A stretch of DNA of 64,000 bases from Vallitalea pronyensis (lineage in GTDB: Bacteria > Bacillota > Clostridia > Lachnospirales > Vallitaleaceae): positions 6,182,861 through 6,246,860 of the forward strand of contig NZ_CP058649.1 of the NCBI RefSeq assembly GCF_018141445.1, read 5' to 3'. Position 1 is the stretch's first letter. Each line of letters opens with the position of its first letter. Below are positions 35,873-44,468 of the stretch, in pieces. A model generated the notes under the pieces. It had not been told where the DNA came from and did not search any database. It saw nothing but the letters and a program-made list of their open reading frames with translations. A program made the position numbers and the translations under genes.

Positions 35873-36929
35873 TGAAAGTCACCGCCCCTATGATAGGTAC
35901 TTGGTGGGTTAGTACAATGTTGCTGGTACCCTCATTGATCATCAGATTAGCGTAGTCACTACCACCAGCTTGGGAAATAGCATCCAGTAAGATTGCCCCT
36001 ACTTTTGCATGACTTATAGCATAGCTGTCCTTATCCTGCCAACTGTCAGCTATAAGGGTTGTGAAGTACGCCTTTAGAGCCGTTTCAAAAATGGTCTTCA
36101 ATGTGGCATGGTCTGTTCCAGTAACCGTTGCCGATACGTTAATGGTGGTTGGTGTGGCTGCTTCTATGGTACATTTTGCGCCGATGGGTGCTGTTCCCTT
36201 ACCGCTGCCTTCAACACCAGGGTCAATATAGTCTTGTATCTGACCCACCAGTTCAGGTGTTGCTGGTTCCATAAGGGTATCTACTACCATCACTTTTACC
36301 GTGTAATCCCCCTGCCATCGGGGTATAACTTTTGCCGCACCGACACCCTTCACATCCTTTGCCCATTTTTGATAGTGGTAGATGTTGCCTGAAGTAGCGG
36401 CTTTTTTAACCTTCTCTTGCTGCCTATCCCGTAAGGATGCATCTGTTTCTGTATCTTCACCTGGTATGAGGATATCTTGTAGCTGTGCAGATATAAGCCC
36501 TTCTATCTCTTCTATAGGGATAAGGGTGCCTGTGTCTCTGTTGCCCACTTGTCCTGCTTGCTCACATTCTAGGGTTACATTGTCCATGCCATTCTGATTG
36601 TCCTTTATCACATAGGTTAAGTCGTTATGACCGAACCTGCTCCCTATACTAGGGGTTGCCCCTTGGAAGACACCTTTTCTAAGGGCTTTTGTTGCTTGTT
36701 TTCTATAGATACCATAGTCGGCACACTTCCTGTCAAGGTATGTCCCGCTGGATGTGGTTACAAAAGCCATCTGGATGGCCGTATCCAGTTCAATATAGAG
36801 CTGGGCTAATTCGGCACATGCTGGTGCAATGGCATCGTAGATAATACTGCCTTGACGTTTGTCCAGATCATCCGGTACTTGGTTTAATGTGCGTTCTAAT
36901 AAACCATCATATGTGATATGCTCAAACAC
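35865..36929 (-). CDS. xkdT: Baseplate J family wedge protein
   Basis: A 354-residue baseplate J/gp47-type protein, a structural wedge of the contractile baseplate. Typical features are present: an N-terminal YDGLLERTLNQVPDDLDKRQ opening, the conserved GTYLDRKCADYGIYRK segment, LIPIEEIEGLISAQL-type strands, and GEDTETDASLRDR. Length agrees with PBSX XkdT. It overlaps XkdS upstream by 8 bp and XkdU downstream by 8 bp. Confidence 0.93.
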   Translation of the reverse strand: MFEHITYDGLLERTLNQVPDDLDKRQGSIIYDAIAPACAELAQLYIELDTAIQMAFVTTSSGTYLDRKCADYGIYRKQATKALRKGVFQGATPSIGSRFGHNDLTYVIKDNQNGMDNVTLECEQAGQVGNRDTGTLIPIEEIEGLISAQLQDILIPGEDTETDASLRDRQQEKVKKAATSGNIYHYQKWAKDVKGVGAAKVIPRWQGDYTVKVMVVDTLMEPATPELVGQIQDYIDPGVEGSGKGTAPIGAKCTIEAATPTTINVSATVTGTDHATLKTIFETALKAYFTTLIADSWQDKDSYAISHAKVGAILLDAISQAGGSDYANLMINEGTSNIVLTHQVPIIGAVTFNG

Positions 36930-37323
36930 TTATCATCACCTCGCTTTCAAAAGAACCTTCTATACTGATCACCTTAAAGTTCACTGTGACATCTTCATCC
37001 TTAGTTTGAAAGTGAAAATCCGTCACGTCAGTGATTCGGTCATCATATGTTAGAGCATCCCTTATACGTCGTCTTAATTCCATTTCAATGTAATCGCTGT
37101 CTCGTCCTATGAGGTCATTTAACTCTGAACCATAGGAAAAGTCGTAGATGACATGCTGATAACGCCCTGTTTCCAATATCTTGAATACGGCTTGTTTGAT
37201 AGCATCTAGCCCATCAATAACCCTATCTATTTTACCTTCTATAAGGTTTAAACCGTAGGTTTTGGATTTTGGTGTCATCAGGGTCATGTCTTCTTGTATC
37301 TGTATCCCTTGCATGGGTATCAT
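36922..37323 (-). CDS. xkdS: XkdS-type baseplate protein (DUF2634)
   Basis: A 133-residue DUF2634 protein of the gp25-like group, which joins the tube to the baseplate. The characteristic segment YDFSYGSELNDLIGRDSDYI is present along with LRRRIRDALTYDDRI. It overlaps the neighbouring XkdR and XkdT genes by a few bases, in the usual PBSX order. Confidence 0.9.
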   Translation of the reverse strand: MIPMQGIQIQEDMTLMTPKSKTYGLNLIEGKIDRVIDGLDAIKQAVFKILETGRYQHVIYDFSYGSELNDLIGRDSDYIEMELRRRIRDALTYDDRITDVTDFHFQTKDEDVTVNFKVISIEGSFESEVMISV

Positions 37324-37595
37324 ATGGTCACCACCTTATCCAGTACAATGTAACGTTGTCCACCTTGTTCTCTTAAAAGAATAACTTTATCCCCAACTGC
37401 CAAGGCCGTATCCCCAGCTACTGTACTTGTTACTACTAAAAAGTCTTGGTCGAGTACAAACCGTTGGTCCACTTGTATCTCGAGAGGGGTTATGGCGATG
37501 ACCTTGCCGTAATAAAAAGCTACGTTTTGACTGTTGTCCATAACCCCTTTGTTAATCTGTTTTAAAGCACCAATAAATTGCTGTGTATTGCTCAT
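37320..37595 (-). CDS. xkdR: XkdR-type baseplate protein (DUF2577)
   Basis: A 91-residue DUF2577 protein, in its usual place between XkdQ and XkdS. It shows an N-terminal helix (TQQFIGALKQINKGVMDNSQ), then an OB-like beta barrel with IEVDQRF-type strands and a VGDKVILLREQGGQRYI end. Likely part of the baseplate hub. Its stop overlaps the next start by 4 bp. Confidence 0.85.
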   Translation of the reverse strand: MSNTQQFIGALKQINKGVMDNSQNVAFYYGKVIAITPLEIQVDQRFVLDQDFLVVTSTVAGDTALAVGDKVILLREQGGQRYIVLDKVVTI

Positions 37596-38552
37596 CTATA
37601 TCACCTTCAATGTTAAACTCATGGTATGTTGTTGATTGCTAAATGTGTGTTTAGCGCTATCCACAATAAAGGGTTGTTTTAAGTCAAGTCCTGTAATGTC
37701 CACATAGATAGACGTGCCTGCTCGGACAGATAAATCCCCCATGCAATCAAGACTTAACCCCTTTACCACTCTGTTTTTAACAAATTCTAATTGCTTAGCC
37801 CGCTTACGAATCTGAGCATCGTTAAGCTTATCATTGACCTTTTCATAGTATTGGAGCAGTCCCCATTTGGATATGTTGCTGCTGTCCTTAACAATATAGA
37901 CCTCCCGTTTACCTGTGTCTTTATTGTCTTTATACAGCTTGATTTTATTGTAAGTGTCCCCATCTATACTGCGCTCATAAGCGTAACTGTTTAATAAGCT
38001 GTGGTCACCAATGATGAGGTTTGACAACATGTTCTTAATATGACGAAGGGTTAGCTTACCAAAATCGTCGTATAGCACATACATGTCACCTGTATTAATC
38101 AGGGTATGATCAAGAGCTTTATACGTCATATCCAATAGGGTCTGCCCATCTTCTACCATCAAGGGCACGCTATAGCCGGTATCTTCCAGTGTACCTAATC
38201 GCAGGTTAAAGTCTGTAGCAATTTGCTGAAGGATTTCATGGGCTTTTTTATTTTTGAAGATGTACGTTTCCTTATTCAGCAAATAGCGTAATTGATCATA
38301 AGCCGTTATCCGTAGGGTATCATCCGTTGACCTGGCTATTTTGAATACATAACCGTAAAAAACAGAACGATTATCTTTTTTGAAATAAATAATACTCCCC
38401 TCACTGATGTCAAGTGCCTTATCTACAACTAAGGCGAAGGATAATTCCGAAGCCTTCCCGACCCTTATGGTATCCCAAGATAATTCTGTTACCAACTGAC
38501 TGATGTCATGAATCGCCCCATTGCTTGTGTTCTGCATGATTAACTGTATCAT
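37596..38552 (-). CDS. xkdQ: XkdQ/YqbQ-type baseplate hub protein
   Basis: A 318-residue XkdQ/YqbQ protein, related to the gpD/gp27 hub. The start LSWDTIRVGKASELSFALVV and the middle HEILQQIATDFNLRLGTLED followed by DGQTLLDMTYKALDHTLI are hallmarks of this family. It forms the central hub through which the tube and spike pass. It is adjacent to LysM protein XkdP upstream and XkdR downstream with 1-2 bp spacing. Confidence 0.9.
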   Translation of the reverse strand: MIQLIMQNTSNGAIHDISQLVTELSWDTIRVGKASELSFALVVDKALDISEGSIIYFKKDNRSVFYGYVFKIARSTDDTLRITAYDQLRYLLNKETYIFKNKKAHEILQQIATDFNLRLGTLEDTGYSVPLMVEDGQTLLDMTYKALDHTLINTGDMYVLYDDFGKLTLRHIKNMLSNLIIGDHSLLNSYAYERSIDGDTYNKIKLYKDNKDTGKREVYIVKDSSNISKWGLLQYYEKVNDKLNDAQIRKRAKQLEFVKNRVVKGLSLDCMGDLSVRAGTSIYVDITGLDLKQPFIVDSAKHTFSNQQHTMSLTLKVI

Positions 38553-38554
38553 CC

Positions 38555-39223
38555 TTACACCCCACTTCTTGGCATCTTTAATACTTGCCCTGGGTAGATG
38601 AGGCTGGGGTTTTTAATCTGGTTAAGTTCCGCAATCTCCTTATAAAGATTGCCATTCCCTAATTGTAATTTAGCAATTTTCCATAGTGAATCCCCTGATT
38701 TAACGGTATATGTTCGTGGAACGGCCTTGGTTATGGGTCTTGCCCCTTGGTAATCACCTATGATGGTCATGTTGCCTTGATTACCAGACAGGGTAATACG
38801 TCTCGCTCGAAACTCACGGTATTCCGTTAGGCTCATGGTGTAGAAGATATCCCCTACTTCCCCTGCTTTTTCATGAATTTCCAAGTCTTCCATGAGCCAT
38901 AATCGGTCAATGGGATAGTAGCCGCCGGTCACTTTGAATGTGAGGACTTTATTTTTTTGTTTCCAACTGTAGAGCTTGTTCACATAATCGCTAGGATGTT
39001 GCAGCTTCCTTGTCATCACATAAGGTCCTTGTTCCAAAGGGAAAAAACTGTTGATGCTGAGCTTTAATAGCTTGCGACTGCCGGCTTTTACTACATCACC
39101 ATATTGGTAGATGCTGTAGGTTTCGGTGTTGCCGGATTGGGTAATGGTGATTTCCTCAGGTCCTACAGGGAGTTGTAATTCTTCTTCGCTGTTATCTAAC
39201 AGTCCTATATAAAATTGATACAT
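38555..39223 (-). CDS. xkdP: XkdP-type LysM baseplate protein
   Basis: A 222-residue protein. The N-terminal two thirds resemble XkdP (LPVGPEEITITQSGNTETYS, then PSDYVNKLYSWK). The last 50 residues are one LysM domain (YTVKSGDSLWKIAKLQLGNG ... LIYPGQVLKMP), which binds peptidoglycan. This places a wall-binding module on the tip of the tail. Spacing to the tape measure is 0 bp and to XkdQ 2 bp. Confidence 0.93.
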   Translation of the reverse strand: MYQFYIGLLDNSEEELQLPVGPEEITITQSGNTETYSIYQYGDVVKAGSRKLLKLSINSFFPLEQGPYVMTRKLQHPSDYVNKLYSWKQKNKVLTFKVTGGYYPIDRLWLMEDLEIHEKAGEVGDIFYTMSLTEYREFRARRITLSGNQGNMTIIGDYQGARPITKAVPRTYTVKSGDSLWKIAKLQLGNGNLYKEIAELNQIKNPSLIYPGQVLKMPRSGV

Positions 39224-40768
39224 TTATGCATACACCCCCTGAGCTGAATTAGCTACTTCTGTCACCAGTGCTTCGGTTATTTTGCCAAGGAGCTTATCCG
39301 CATCTGCGTTTTCGTGTAGGGTCATATCGCCCATGGATACTGTTGGTGTTAAGGTCACGAAGTTTTGAATCATTTCCCTTTCCGCAACTTCTCGCATAAG
39401 CTTGATATCTTCTTCTTCAATGTTGACATCATCGTTCATTTTATTGACTTGTACGCCAACGTCTTTTTTCTGAGTGTTGGTCCCTGCTTCTAACGTGCTA
39501 ATGCCCAGCTTTGCGATTAATGCTTCTGCGGAAAAGTTTTCAATAGCACCTGCCATTGCCTCTTTTGCACCGCTTAGATCCACTTTACCTTTTCTAATAA
39601 AGGTACCTGTTGCTTCTGCCGCACCACTAAAATCAACACTTAAATGATCAAGCTTACCAATGCTTGCTCCCAGTAGATTCAGCCCATCAATGATGATGTT
39701 AACCCCATCAATGAATGGATTAACAAATATATTAAGAAATGTATTAATACCATCACCTGCAAACCGTATGATACCTTCTGCTGCTGACGCTAGACCTTCA
39801 ATGAGACCATTAATGCCCCATTCAATAAAGTCAAAGAACTTGCGTGTAAGGTCTGCAACGGCTGTCCTGACAGGTTCCATGGTTGCGATGAGTGTAATAA
39901 AGGTCATAATCAGCAGGATAACTGCTTTGATAATGAGCATGGTTGGGTTAGCGTTTAGAACCGCATTAAGTCCTTTTTCTAATACAGTACGAACGGTATT
40001 GATGGCATTATAGATGCCTGTTGCGGCTGCTATGGCTAAGATGGCTGTTGCTACAGCACCTAATACAAATAGTACAATCTCAGCGTTATCAACCAATACA
40101 CCAAATATATTGCTGATGACATCCATGATGGGTGATAGATAATCCAATAACATGGTTGCACCTTGAATCAAAGCCATGATGACTTTCAATATTATTTGAA
40201 TCATTTTCTTAAAGGCGGGTCCATCCATGATTTTAGATATTTTGGCTAATGCTGGTTTTAACATGGGAGCTATTTGACTCCCCATGGATGACCACATATT
40301 TGACCATTTATCTTTAATACCCGTCATCATCTTACTGACTTCTTTATTTTTACCAATACCTCCTAGGATGCCTTTACCTATAGAGCTATTTTTAAGTGTC
40401 TTAAGGAATCCCATGGATGAGCCTAAGATTTTATTGGTAACACCGCCTTCTTTTGGTTTACCATATGTCTCTTGAAGCTTATTTTTGTAATTGGCGAATC
40501 TATCTCTTGTGTTTTGTATGGATTGACCTGCTCTGGATGTTAATGTCTTTCTTTTACTAGCATTATCATTGAGATGAATCCCTGCATTGTTATCTTTATT
40601 TGCTGTGTTGTCGTTGGCTTGACCTATGTTGTTGGCTTGGTCCATTACTTTCATGGTTTGTTCAATTTGATCGGTGTACCGATTGTAAACAACCATATTT
40701 TTTTCTATGCTCGCACTGAGTTTGGTTAACATGGTTATGGATTTATCCATGGTTGTTGTATCTGCCAA
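39224..40768 (-). CDS. Tail tape measure protein
   Basis: A 514-residue protein in tape-measure position between the chaperone pair and the LysM protein. It has a helical N-terminus, a cluster of hydrophobic segments near residues 190-310 (VLFVLGAVATAILAIAAATG and IIKAVILLIMTFITLIATM), and amphipathic repeats. Tape measures fix tail length. By the usual 0.15 nm per residue this one predicts a tail of about 75-80 nm, an inference. Start is a TTG at 40768 with GGTGGTGAG upstream; an ATG follows at residue 7. Confidence 0.8.
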   Translation of the reverse strand: MADTTTMDKSITMLTKLSASIEKNMVVYNRYTDQIEQTMKVMDQANNIGQANDNTANKDNNAGIHLNDNASKRKTLTSRAGQSIQNTRDRFANYKNKLQETYGKPKEGGVTNKILGSSMGFLKTLKNSSIGKGILGGIGKNKEVSKMMTGIKDKWSNMWSSMGSQIAPMLKPALAKISKIMDGPAFKKMIQIILKVIMALIQGATMLLDYLSPIMDVISNIFGVLVDNAEIVLFVLGAVATAILAIAAATGIYNAINTVRTVLEKGLNAVLNANPTMLIIKAVILLIMTFITLIATMEPVRTAVADLTRKFFDFIEWGINGLIEGLASAAEGIIRFAGDGINTFLNIFVNPFIDGVNIIIDGLNLLGASIGKLDHLSVDFSGAAEATGTFIRKGKVDLSGAKEAMAGAIENFSAEALIAKLGISTLEAGTNTQKKDVGVQVNKMNDDVNIEEEDIKLMREVAEREMIQNFVTLTPTVSMGDMTLHENADADKLLGKITEALVTEVANSAQGVYA

Positions 40769-40780
40769 TGTCTCACCACC

Positions 40781-40951
40781 TTATCTGTGTGATTTGTGAT
40801 AAGCCTTCTTCTCAGCTTCTATATGAAGATCCACACTTGCCATGATGAAGGCTTTTTCACGTCTTGGTAATGCTAAAAAATCATGAGGGAGTAAATGTAT
40901 TTTGTGGAGTAAATAATGAGCATAATTGGCTTCTCCATCTCCCTCAGTCAT
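40781..40951 (-). CDS. Tail assembly chaperone extension (GT part), expressed by -1 frameshift
   Basis: A 56-codon frame (MTEGDGEANYAHYLLHKIHL ... FLALPRREKAFIMASVDLHI) that resembles the T-domain region of G/GT chaperones. It begins with an ATG overlapping the upstream TAA, and it is in the -1 frame relative to the upstream gene across the slippery heptamer at 40954-40960. Most likely it is made chiefly as the C-terminal part of a roughly 190-residue G-GT fusion that recruits tail tube protein to the tape measure. Independent initiation is also possible. Confidence 0.75.
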   Translation of the reverse strand: MTEGDGEANYAHYLLHKIHLLPHDFLALPRREKAFIMASVDLHIEAEKKAYHKSHR

Positions 40952-41358
40952 TAGTTTTTTGCCTGTTCTTTCAGATCTTCCAGGTCTGTATAGCCCGATA
41001 GGGTTTGAATCTGTTCGGCAAGGGTAGCGATTTCTCCTGGAAGCATCACCTTTTTGATGTAGTCCTCAGGTGTGACACAACCAACGCTTTTAATGCTCTG
41101 GGCATCTTCAAACTGAGGCTCAACAGAACCTTTTATGGCGATGAGACGGTTGAATTTACTCACGTCAAAATCAACTTTTCCTTTTTTTCCTGTACGCATA
41201 CAGATTTTTTGAATCTCTGACATCTGGCTGTCTGTGATGGCACGGATTTTGAACTGAAGCAGTTCACCCTTTTCGTCTTTGAAACGCTTGGAAACGAACA
41301 CGTCCGCCTGAATATCTTCAACAACATGATTGTTTAAAAAAGCTTGTAATTGGCTCAT
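40951..41358 (-). CDS. XkdN-type tail assembly chaperone (G protein)
   Basis: A 135-residue protein matching phage tail assembly chaperones of the XkdN group (VFVSKRFKDEKGELLQFKIR, PQFEDAQSIKSVGCVTPEDY with LPGEIATLAEQIQTLSGY). It coats the tape measure during assembly. It ends in EQAKN-stop, and the last sense codons form a canonical A-AAA-AAC slippery site in frame. Start has GGGAGG upstream of ATG 41358. Confidence 0.88.
   Translation of the reverse strand: MSQLQAFLNNHVVEDIQADVFVSKRFKDEKGELLQFKIRAITDSQMSEIQKICMRTGKKGKVDFDVSKFNRLIAIKGSVEPQFEDAQSIKSVGCVTPEDYIKKVMLPGEIATLAEQIQTLSGYTDLEDLKEQAKN
40954..40960 (-). other. Programmed -1 frameshift heptamer
   Basis: On the minus strand A-AAA-AAC occupies zero-frame codons GCA-AAA-AAC directly before the TAA stop of the chaperone gene. 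Slipping one base back reads AAA-AAA-CTA-ATG-ACT, which is in frame with the 56-codon frame below it. This is the classic arrangement of phage G/GT chaperone genes. Confidence 0.85.
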
Positions 41359-41375
41359 TATATACCTCCCTTTAT

Positions 41376-41831
41376 CTAGACTTCGCTGAACTTATTCAAC
41401 ACTTCAATATCATCGAATGTAAAGCTGAGTTCTTCATCCAATACATCTTTGTCAATATCTAATTGACCGATGATAACACTGTCAATGTTACAATTCTTAA
41501 GGACAACGGTCTGTTTGCCTGCTGCACTTGCAGGGTCTTCATTAATGACTTGAATATCGAAGTATACGTCTTTACCCGATTTGACATAATCAAGCATGAG
41601 CTCTCTAAATTCACTGGTCATGTAGTAGATGGTCATACTGCCTGTGCCTTTCCATCCTGTTGCTTTACTATGGGTGGCACGACTGCCTAATACTTTGATT
41701 TCCGATTTGGTTTTTTCGATTTTGGCATCGATTTTTTTGATATAGGCCATTTCTTTCACCACACCGTTCAGTGTTTTGAAAACTTTTCCTTCTCTTCCAG
41801 ATACGATGTCTTGTGCTTTGATTGTTGCCAT
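41376..41831 (-). CDS. xkdM: Tail tube protein (XkdM type)
   Basis: A 151-residue major tail tube protein that polymerises into the inner tube. The family opening is visible (ATIKAQDIVSGREGKVFKTL ... EMAYIKKIDAKIEKTKSEI), followed by the WKGTGSMTIYYMTSEFREL segment. It lies one base after the sheath gene's stop, in conserved sheath-tube order. GGAGGTGA precedes ATG 41831. Confidence 0.93.
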   Translation of the reverse strand: MATIKAQDIVSGREGKVFKTLNGVVKEMAYIKKIDAKIEKTKSEIKVLGSRATHSKATGWKGTGSMTIYYMTSEFRELMLDYVKSGKDVYFDIQVINEDPASAAGKQTVVLKNCNIDSVIIGQLDIDKDVLDEELSFTFDDIEVLNKFSEV

Positions 41832-41832
41832 A

Positions 41833-43143
41833 TTACTTCACCTCCACAGTCATATACAGTTTTTCCATACCATCAACAGGTTGAGCGGCAATACGTACGA
41901 CCACAACATCTGTTTCTGTACTGGCTAAGACTTGAACGTCTTTACCTGTGTCCAGATTGGTAATGGCATCCTGATTTTCATAGCGTTGTAAGCATTTGAT
42001 GATTTCATTTTTCAAGAGGTTTCTACCATCTTCGTTATTGCTGATTTTACCGATAAAATAATCGTTGCCAATCTTGGTGATATCATGATTGATGGCATCT
42101 AAGGTACGCATGACTCTATTCTTTCTAAACAGACGTCCTTTGTCCGCGGTATACGTATGTAAGGTATTGATATCATACTCCACTCTTGCTTTGCCATCAT
42201 AGCCCGTAAATAAGAAGTTACCAGCATGAATAGCATCTTCGATGGTTGTGTAGTTGTACTTATTATCCACATCAACTGCTCCATCATAGAAATCATAGGT
42301 TAACGATTGATTGGTGTTGGCTGCCGCAGTGGCTCCTGCTACCCATGCTGTTGCTTTTTTAGCATCGATGACAGTACCATCTTCTAATACAACACCATTT
42401 TTTACACTGATAATGCCTTCATAATCGGCACTGTCATAGTTCTCAGCTACAAGGGTTACTTTTGTCCCTTCATCATCACGTAATCGTCTTACCCATCCTT
42501 TGAAAGCTTCTTTGATGGCAGTATCTGTTACATCGTATAGTGCACATGTGTTAAAGTAATAAACTTCGATCGCATTACGATAAGCGGTATAAGCATTACC
42601 ATCCACTGTGCCATTGACACCACCTGTAAGGCTTACGCCTGCTGTTGCTGCTAATACGCCAGTTCCAGTGAACGTCACCATGGCGTTATCTTGTAACTCA
42701 TCTACTGCACTGACTAACAGCTGTTGATCCATAAGGGTTGTTCCTAAGTAGGTTGACACATTGAACTTGCTATCTTTTGCTTCAATGACTACTTTAAGAT
42801 CATTACCTCTGGTACCGGTGTACTTAGCTGTTGCTGTAAGATTCCCTGTTATAACAGAGGCTTTTGTACCACCTGCTGCAGGGTTAAGACGGAAAACCAA
42901 TACTTTCTCTGCCCGTTTTAGAGTTTCGTTAAGGGGTATTAGGGTATAAAGCTCTTCACCAAATATACCCCTGGTATCCGTCTGGTTGGTTACTTCTACT
43001 ACCTCTTGTTCTGGACCAAAATTAAGGTCCAGAGGTATGGTTACGATACCTCGTTTTGCCTGTTCTTCTTGAATGCGTGTTTGTTGAAAGTTAATGTAGA
43101 CACCTGGTCTAACTTTGTTCTGAGTAGTCCATGTTCCACCCAT
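41833..43143 (-). CDS. xkdK: Contractile tail sheath protein
   Basis: A 436-residue tail sheath protein. The N-terminal arm is family-typical (TWTTQNKVRPGVYINFQQTR, then IVTIPLDLNFGPEQEV). The C-terminal third carries the conserved GNDYFIGKISNNEDGRNLL and IIKCLQRYENQDAITNLD core. A sheath proves the tail is contractile (myo-type), excluding a siphovirus-type bacteriocin. GGAAGG precedes ATG 43143. Confidence 0.96.
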   Translation of the reverse strand: MGGTWTTQNKVRPGVYINFQQTRIQEEQAKRGIVTIPLDLNFGPEQEVVEVTNQTDTRGIFGEELYTLIPLNETLKRAEKVLVFRLNPAAGGTKASVITGNLTATAKYTGTRGNDLKVVIEAKDSKFNVSTYLGTTLMDQQLLVSAVDELQDNAMVTFTGTGVLAATAGVSLTGGVNGTVDGNAYTAYRNAIEVYYFNTCALYDVTDTAIKEAFKGWVRRLRDDEGTKVTLVAENYDSADYEGIISVKNGVVLEDGTVIDAKKATAWVAGATAAANTNQSLTYDFYDGAVDVDNKYNYTTIEDAIHAGNFLFTGYDGKARVEYDINTLHTYTADKGRLFRKNRVMRTLDAINHDITKIGNDYFIGKISNNEDGRNLLKNEIIKCLQRYENQDAITNLDTGKDVQVLASTETDVVVVRIAAQPVDGMEKLYMTVEVK

Positions 43144-43183
43144 TTGTAAGCACCTTCCTTTCGTCTTCTTAGGTTATTACGTG

Positions 43184-43600
43184 TTATACCTCCATATGCT
43201 TATCCAACCTTTGCATGATTGGACCGGCTTCTACCGCTTCATGGGTAACCAGTTGTAGGTTAAAGGTATAATGCAATTGACCATCTGTTATGTTACTTGT
43301 TTTCTCGCCAGTTCTTAAGCGAATGCCCTCTAGGTCAACATAAGTCATAGCTTCGTCTAATTGATCGGAGATCTGCCAATAGATCATATCCCGATCTGCA
43401 TCTTCCAAGAGGCATACAATGCCCAGCTGTATGTTTTTCATAAGGTTTTCTCTTTGATTCTGAGTGGTCTTTTTTAGACACTGAATCCTCAGAGCTGGTT
43501 TTAATAGATTAGCTGGGGTATCCTCTTCAAGGTACACATGATATGTGGGGTATAAGCTGACTAGCTTATCCTTTATCCCTTGCTTTACTTGATTAACCAT
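43184..43600 (-). CDS. Tail terminator protein
   Basis: A 138-residue protein matching the phage tail terminator family found before the sheath gene in PBSX-like tails (YqbJ/XkdJ position). Features include an N-terminal KQGIKDKLVSLYPTYHVYLE and a central QDQ-like strand set (LKPALRIQCLKKTTQNQREN). Such proteins cap the tail end. In a head-less particle it would close the tail tip distal to the baseplate. ATG 43600 has GGCGGGAGG upstream. Confidence 0.7.
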   Translation of the reverse strand: MVNQVKQGIKDKLVSLYPTYHVYLEEDTPANLLKPALRIQCLKKTTQNQRENLMKNIQLGIVCLLEDADRDMIYWQISDQLDEAMTYVDLEGIRLRTGEKTSNITDGQLHYTFNLQLVTHEAVEAGPIMQRLDKHMEV

Positions 43601-43716
43601 TATTCTCCCTCCCGCCGTAATACACTTAATGAACTGATGTTGTCATGCATTACTTTTCTTGGTCAAAGGCTTGTTGTCCCTTGCCTGATTACATCTTACC
43701 ATCACCCGACACGACA

Positions 43717-44130
43717 TTAACACGACATGATTTCATTTTCCAGTTTCTTCTCAATCCGTTGTACTTGTCTGGTGGAGAGATAGATTTTCTCAGCAGTTTG
43801 TTCTTGGGTCATGCCTTTGACAAATCGGTAATAAAAAATTTGTTCTTGGGTACCTTCTAATTTCCCCATCAGAGCATCCATTTCTTTTTTCTCATCTTGC
43901 AACCGTCGTAGTTCATGATGATGCAACAAGAGATGCCCATCCAGAATCTTTATTTCTTTTAAATAGGTTTTATAGGATATGTTAGGGTGCTTGCTTTTGA
44001 TTAAACGTTCCCTACCACTTTTGATTAATTGCATCAGTACTTCTTTTTCTTTTTCATATGATTGAATCCTAAGCTGTATAATGGAGATTTTTTTCGTCAT
44101 ATCCTCATATGAATGATATAAAATATGCAT
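43717..44130 (-). CDS. Late-operon activator with sigma-70 region 4-like helix-turn-helix
   Basis: A 137-residue protein: a coiled-coil N-terminal half (residues about 10-90) and a C-terminal helix-turn-helix (FVKGMTQEQTAEKIYLSTRQ then VQRIEKKLENE), typical of Xpf-type positive control factors and RinA/ArpU-like phage activators. These switch on PBSX and similar tail operons. It is the first gene of the tail transcription unit. The gap upstream to the repressor carries a candidate operator at 44170-44188. Start ATG has GAAAGGATG upstream. Confidence 0.8.
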   Translation of the reverse strand: MHILYHSYEDMTKKISIIQLRIQSYEKEKEVLMQLIKSGRERLIKSKHPNISYKTYLKEIKILDGHLLLHHHELRRLQDEKKEMDALMGKLEGTQEQIFYYRFVKGMTQEQTAEKIYLSTRQVQRIEKKLENEIMSC

Positions 44131-44169
44131 TTATCATCATCCTTTCATGAACATATATAGCGTAGCCAC

Positions 44170-44188
44170 ACTACTCATATTGCGTAAT
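44170..44188. promoter_or_regulatory. Candidate repressor operator upstream of the tail activator gene
   Basis: ACTACTCATATTGCGTAAT matches the perfect palindrome at 44450-44468 in 15 of 19 positions (shared TACTCAT and GTAAT). It lies 40 bp upstream of the activator start at 44130. Probably it is a second binding site of the XRE repressor encoded divergently. Confidence 0.55.
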
Positions 44189-44303
44189 CGTTTTGTTAAA
44201 AAAAGATAAGCTTAGGCATGCATTGAATCATGATACCATCCTAAGAGCTTAACTGAAATATCGTGTATCTTGCTCATTTTTTCAAATTAAGCAAGAATGT
44301 GAA

Positions 44304-44332
44304 TTGACATTTCGCAAAACGTGTAATATAAT
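44304..44332 (+). promoter_or_regulatory. Perfect consensus sigma-A promoter, distal promoter of the repressor
   Basis: TTGACA (44304-44309) and TATAAT (44327-44332) are exactly 17 bp apart, an ideal match. It points to the repressor gene across about 170 bp that contain no gene I could find. Confidence 0.7.
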
Positions 44333-44420
44333 AGATAGAGAGTCCTTTTATTGTGTCATATCATCAACCAAGTGCTTTTTATGATGATCTTACATAAATG
44401 ACGTTTTACCCATTATCTTA

Positions 44421-44449
44421 TTGTCAAAAGATTAGTGTATACTTATTAT
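44421..44449 (+). promoter_or_regulatory. Proximal promoter of the XRE repressor gene
   Basis: TTGTCA (44421-44426) and TATTAT (44444-44449) are 17 bp apart. The perfect operator palindrome begins one base after the -10 box, so the repressor would block its own promoter. Confidence 0.65.
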
Positions 44450-44468
44450 ATTACTCATTTCGAGTAAT
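44450..44468. promoter_or_regulatory. Perfect palindromic operator
   Basis: ATTACTCATTTCGAGTAAT: two exact 7-bp half-sites (ATTACTC and GAGTAAT) around a 5-bp centre. It adjoins the -10 box of the repressor promoter and lies 44 bp before its start. A related site lies near the divergent activator. Confidence 0.7.

Noticed and set aside
33424..44130. Complete prophage
   Set aside because: No terminase, portal, capsid, integrase or replication gene was found in the window, on either side of the tail genes.
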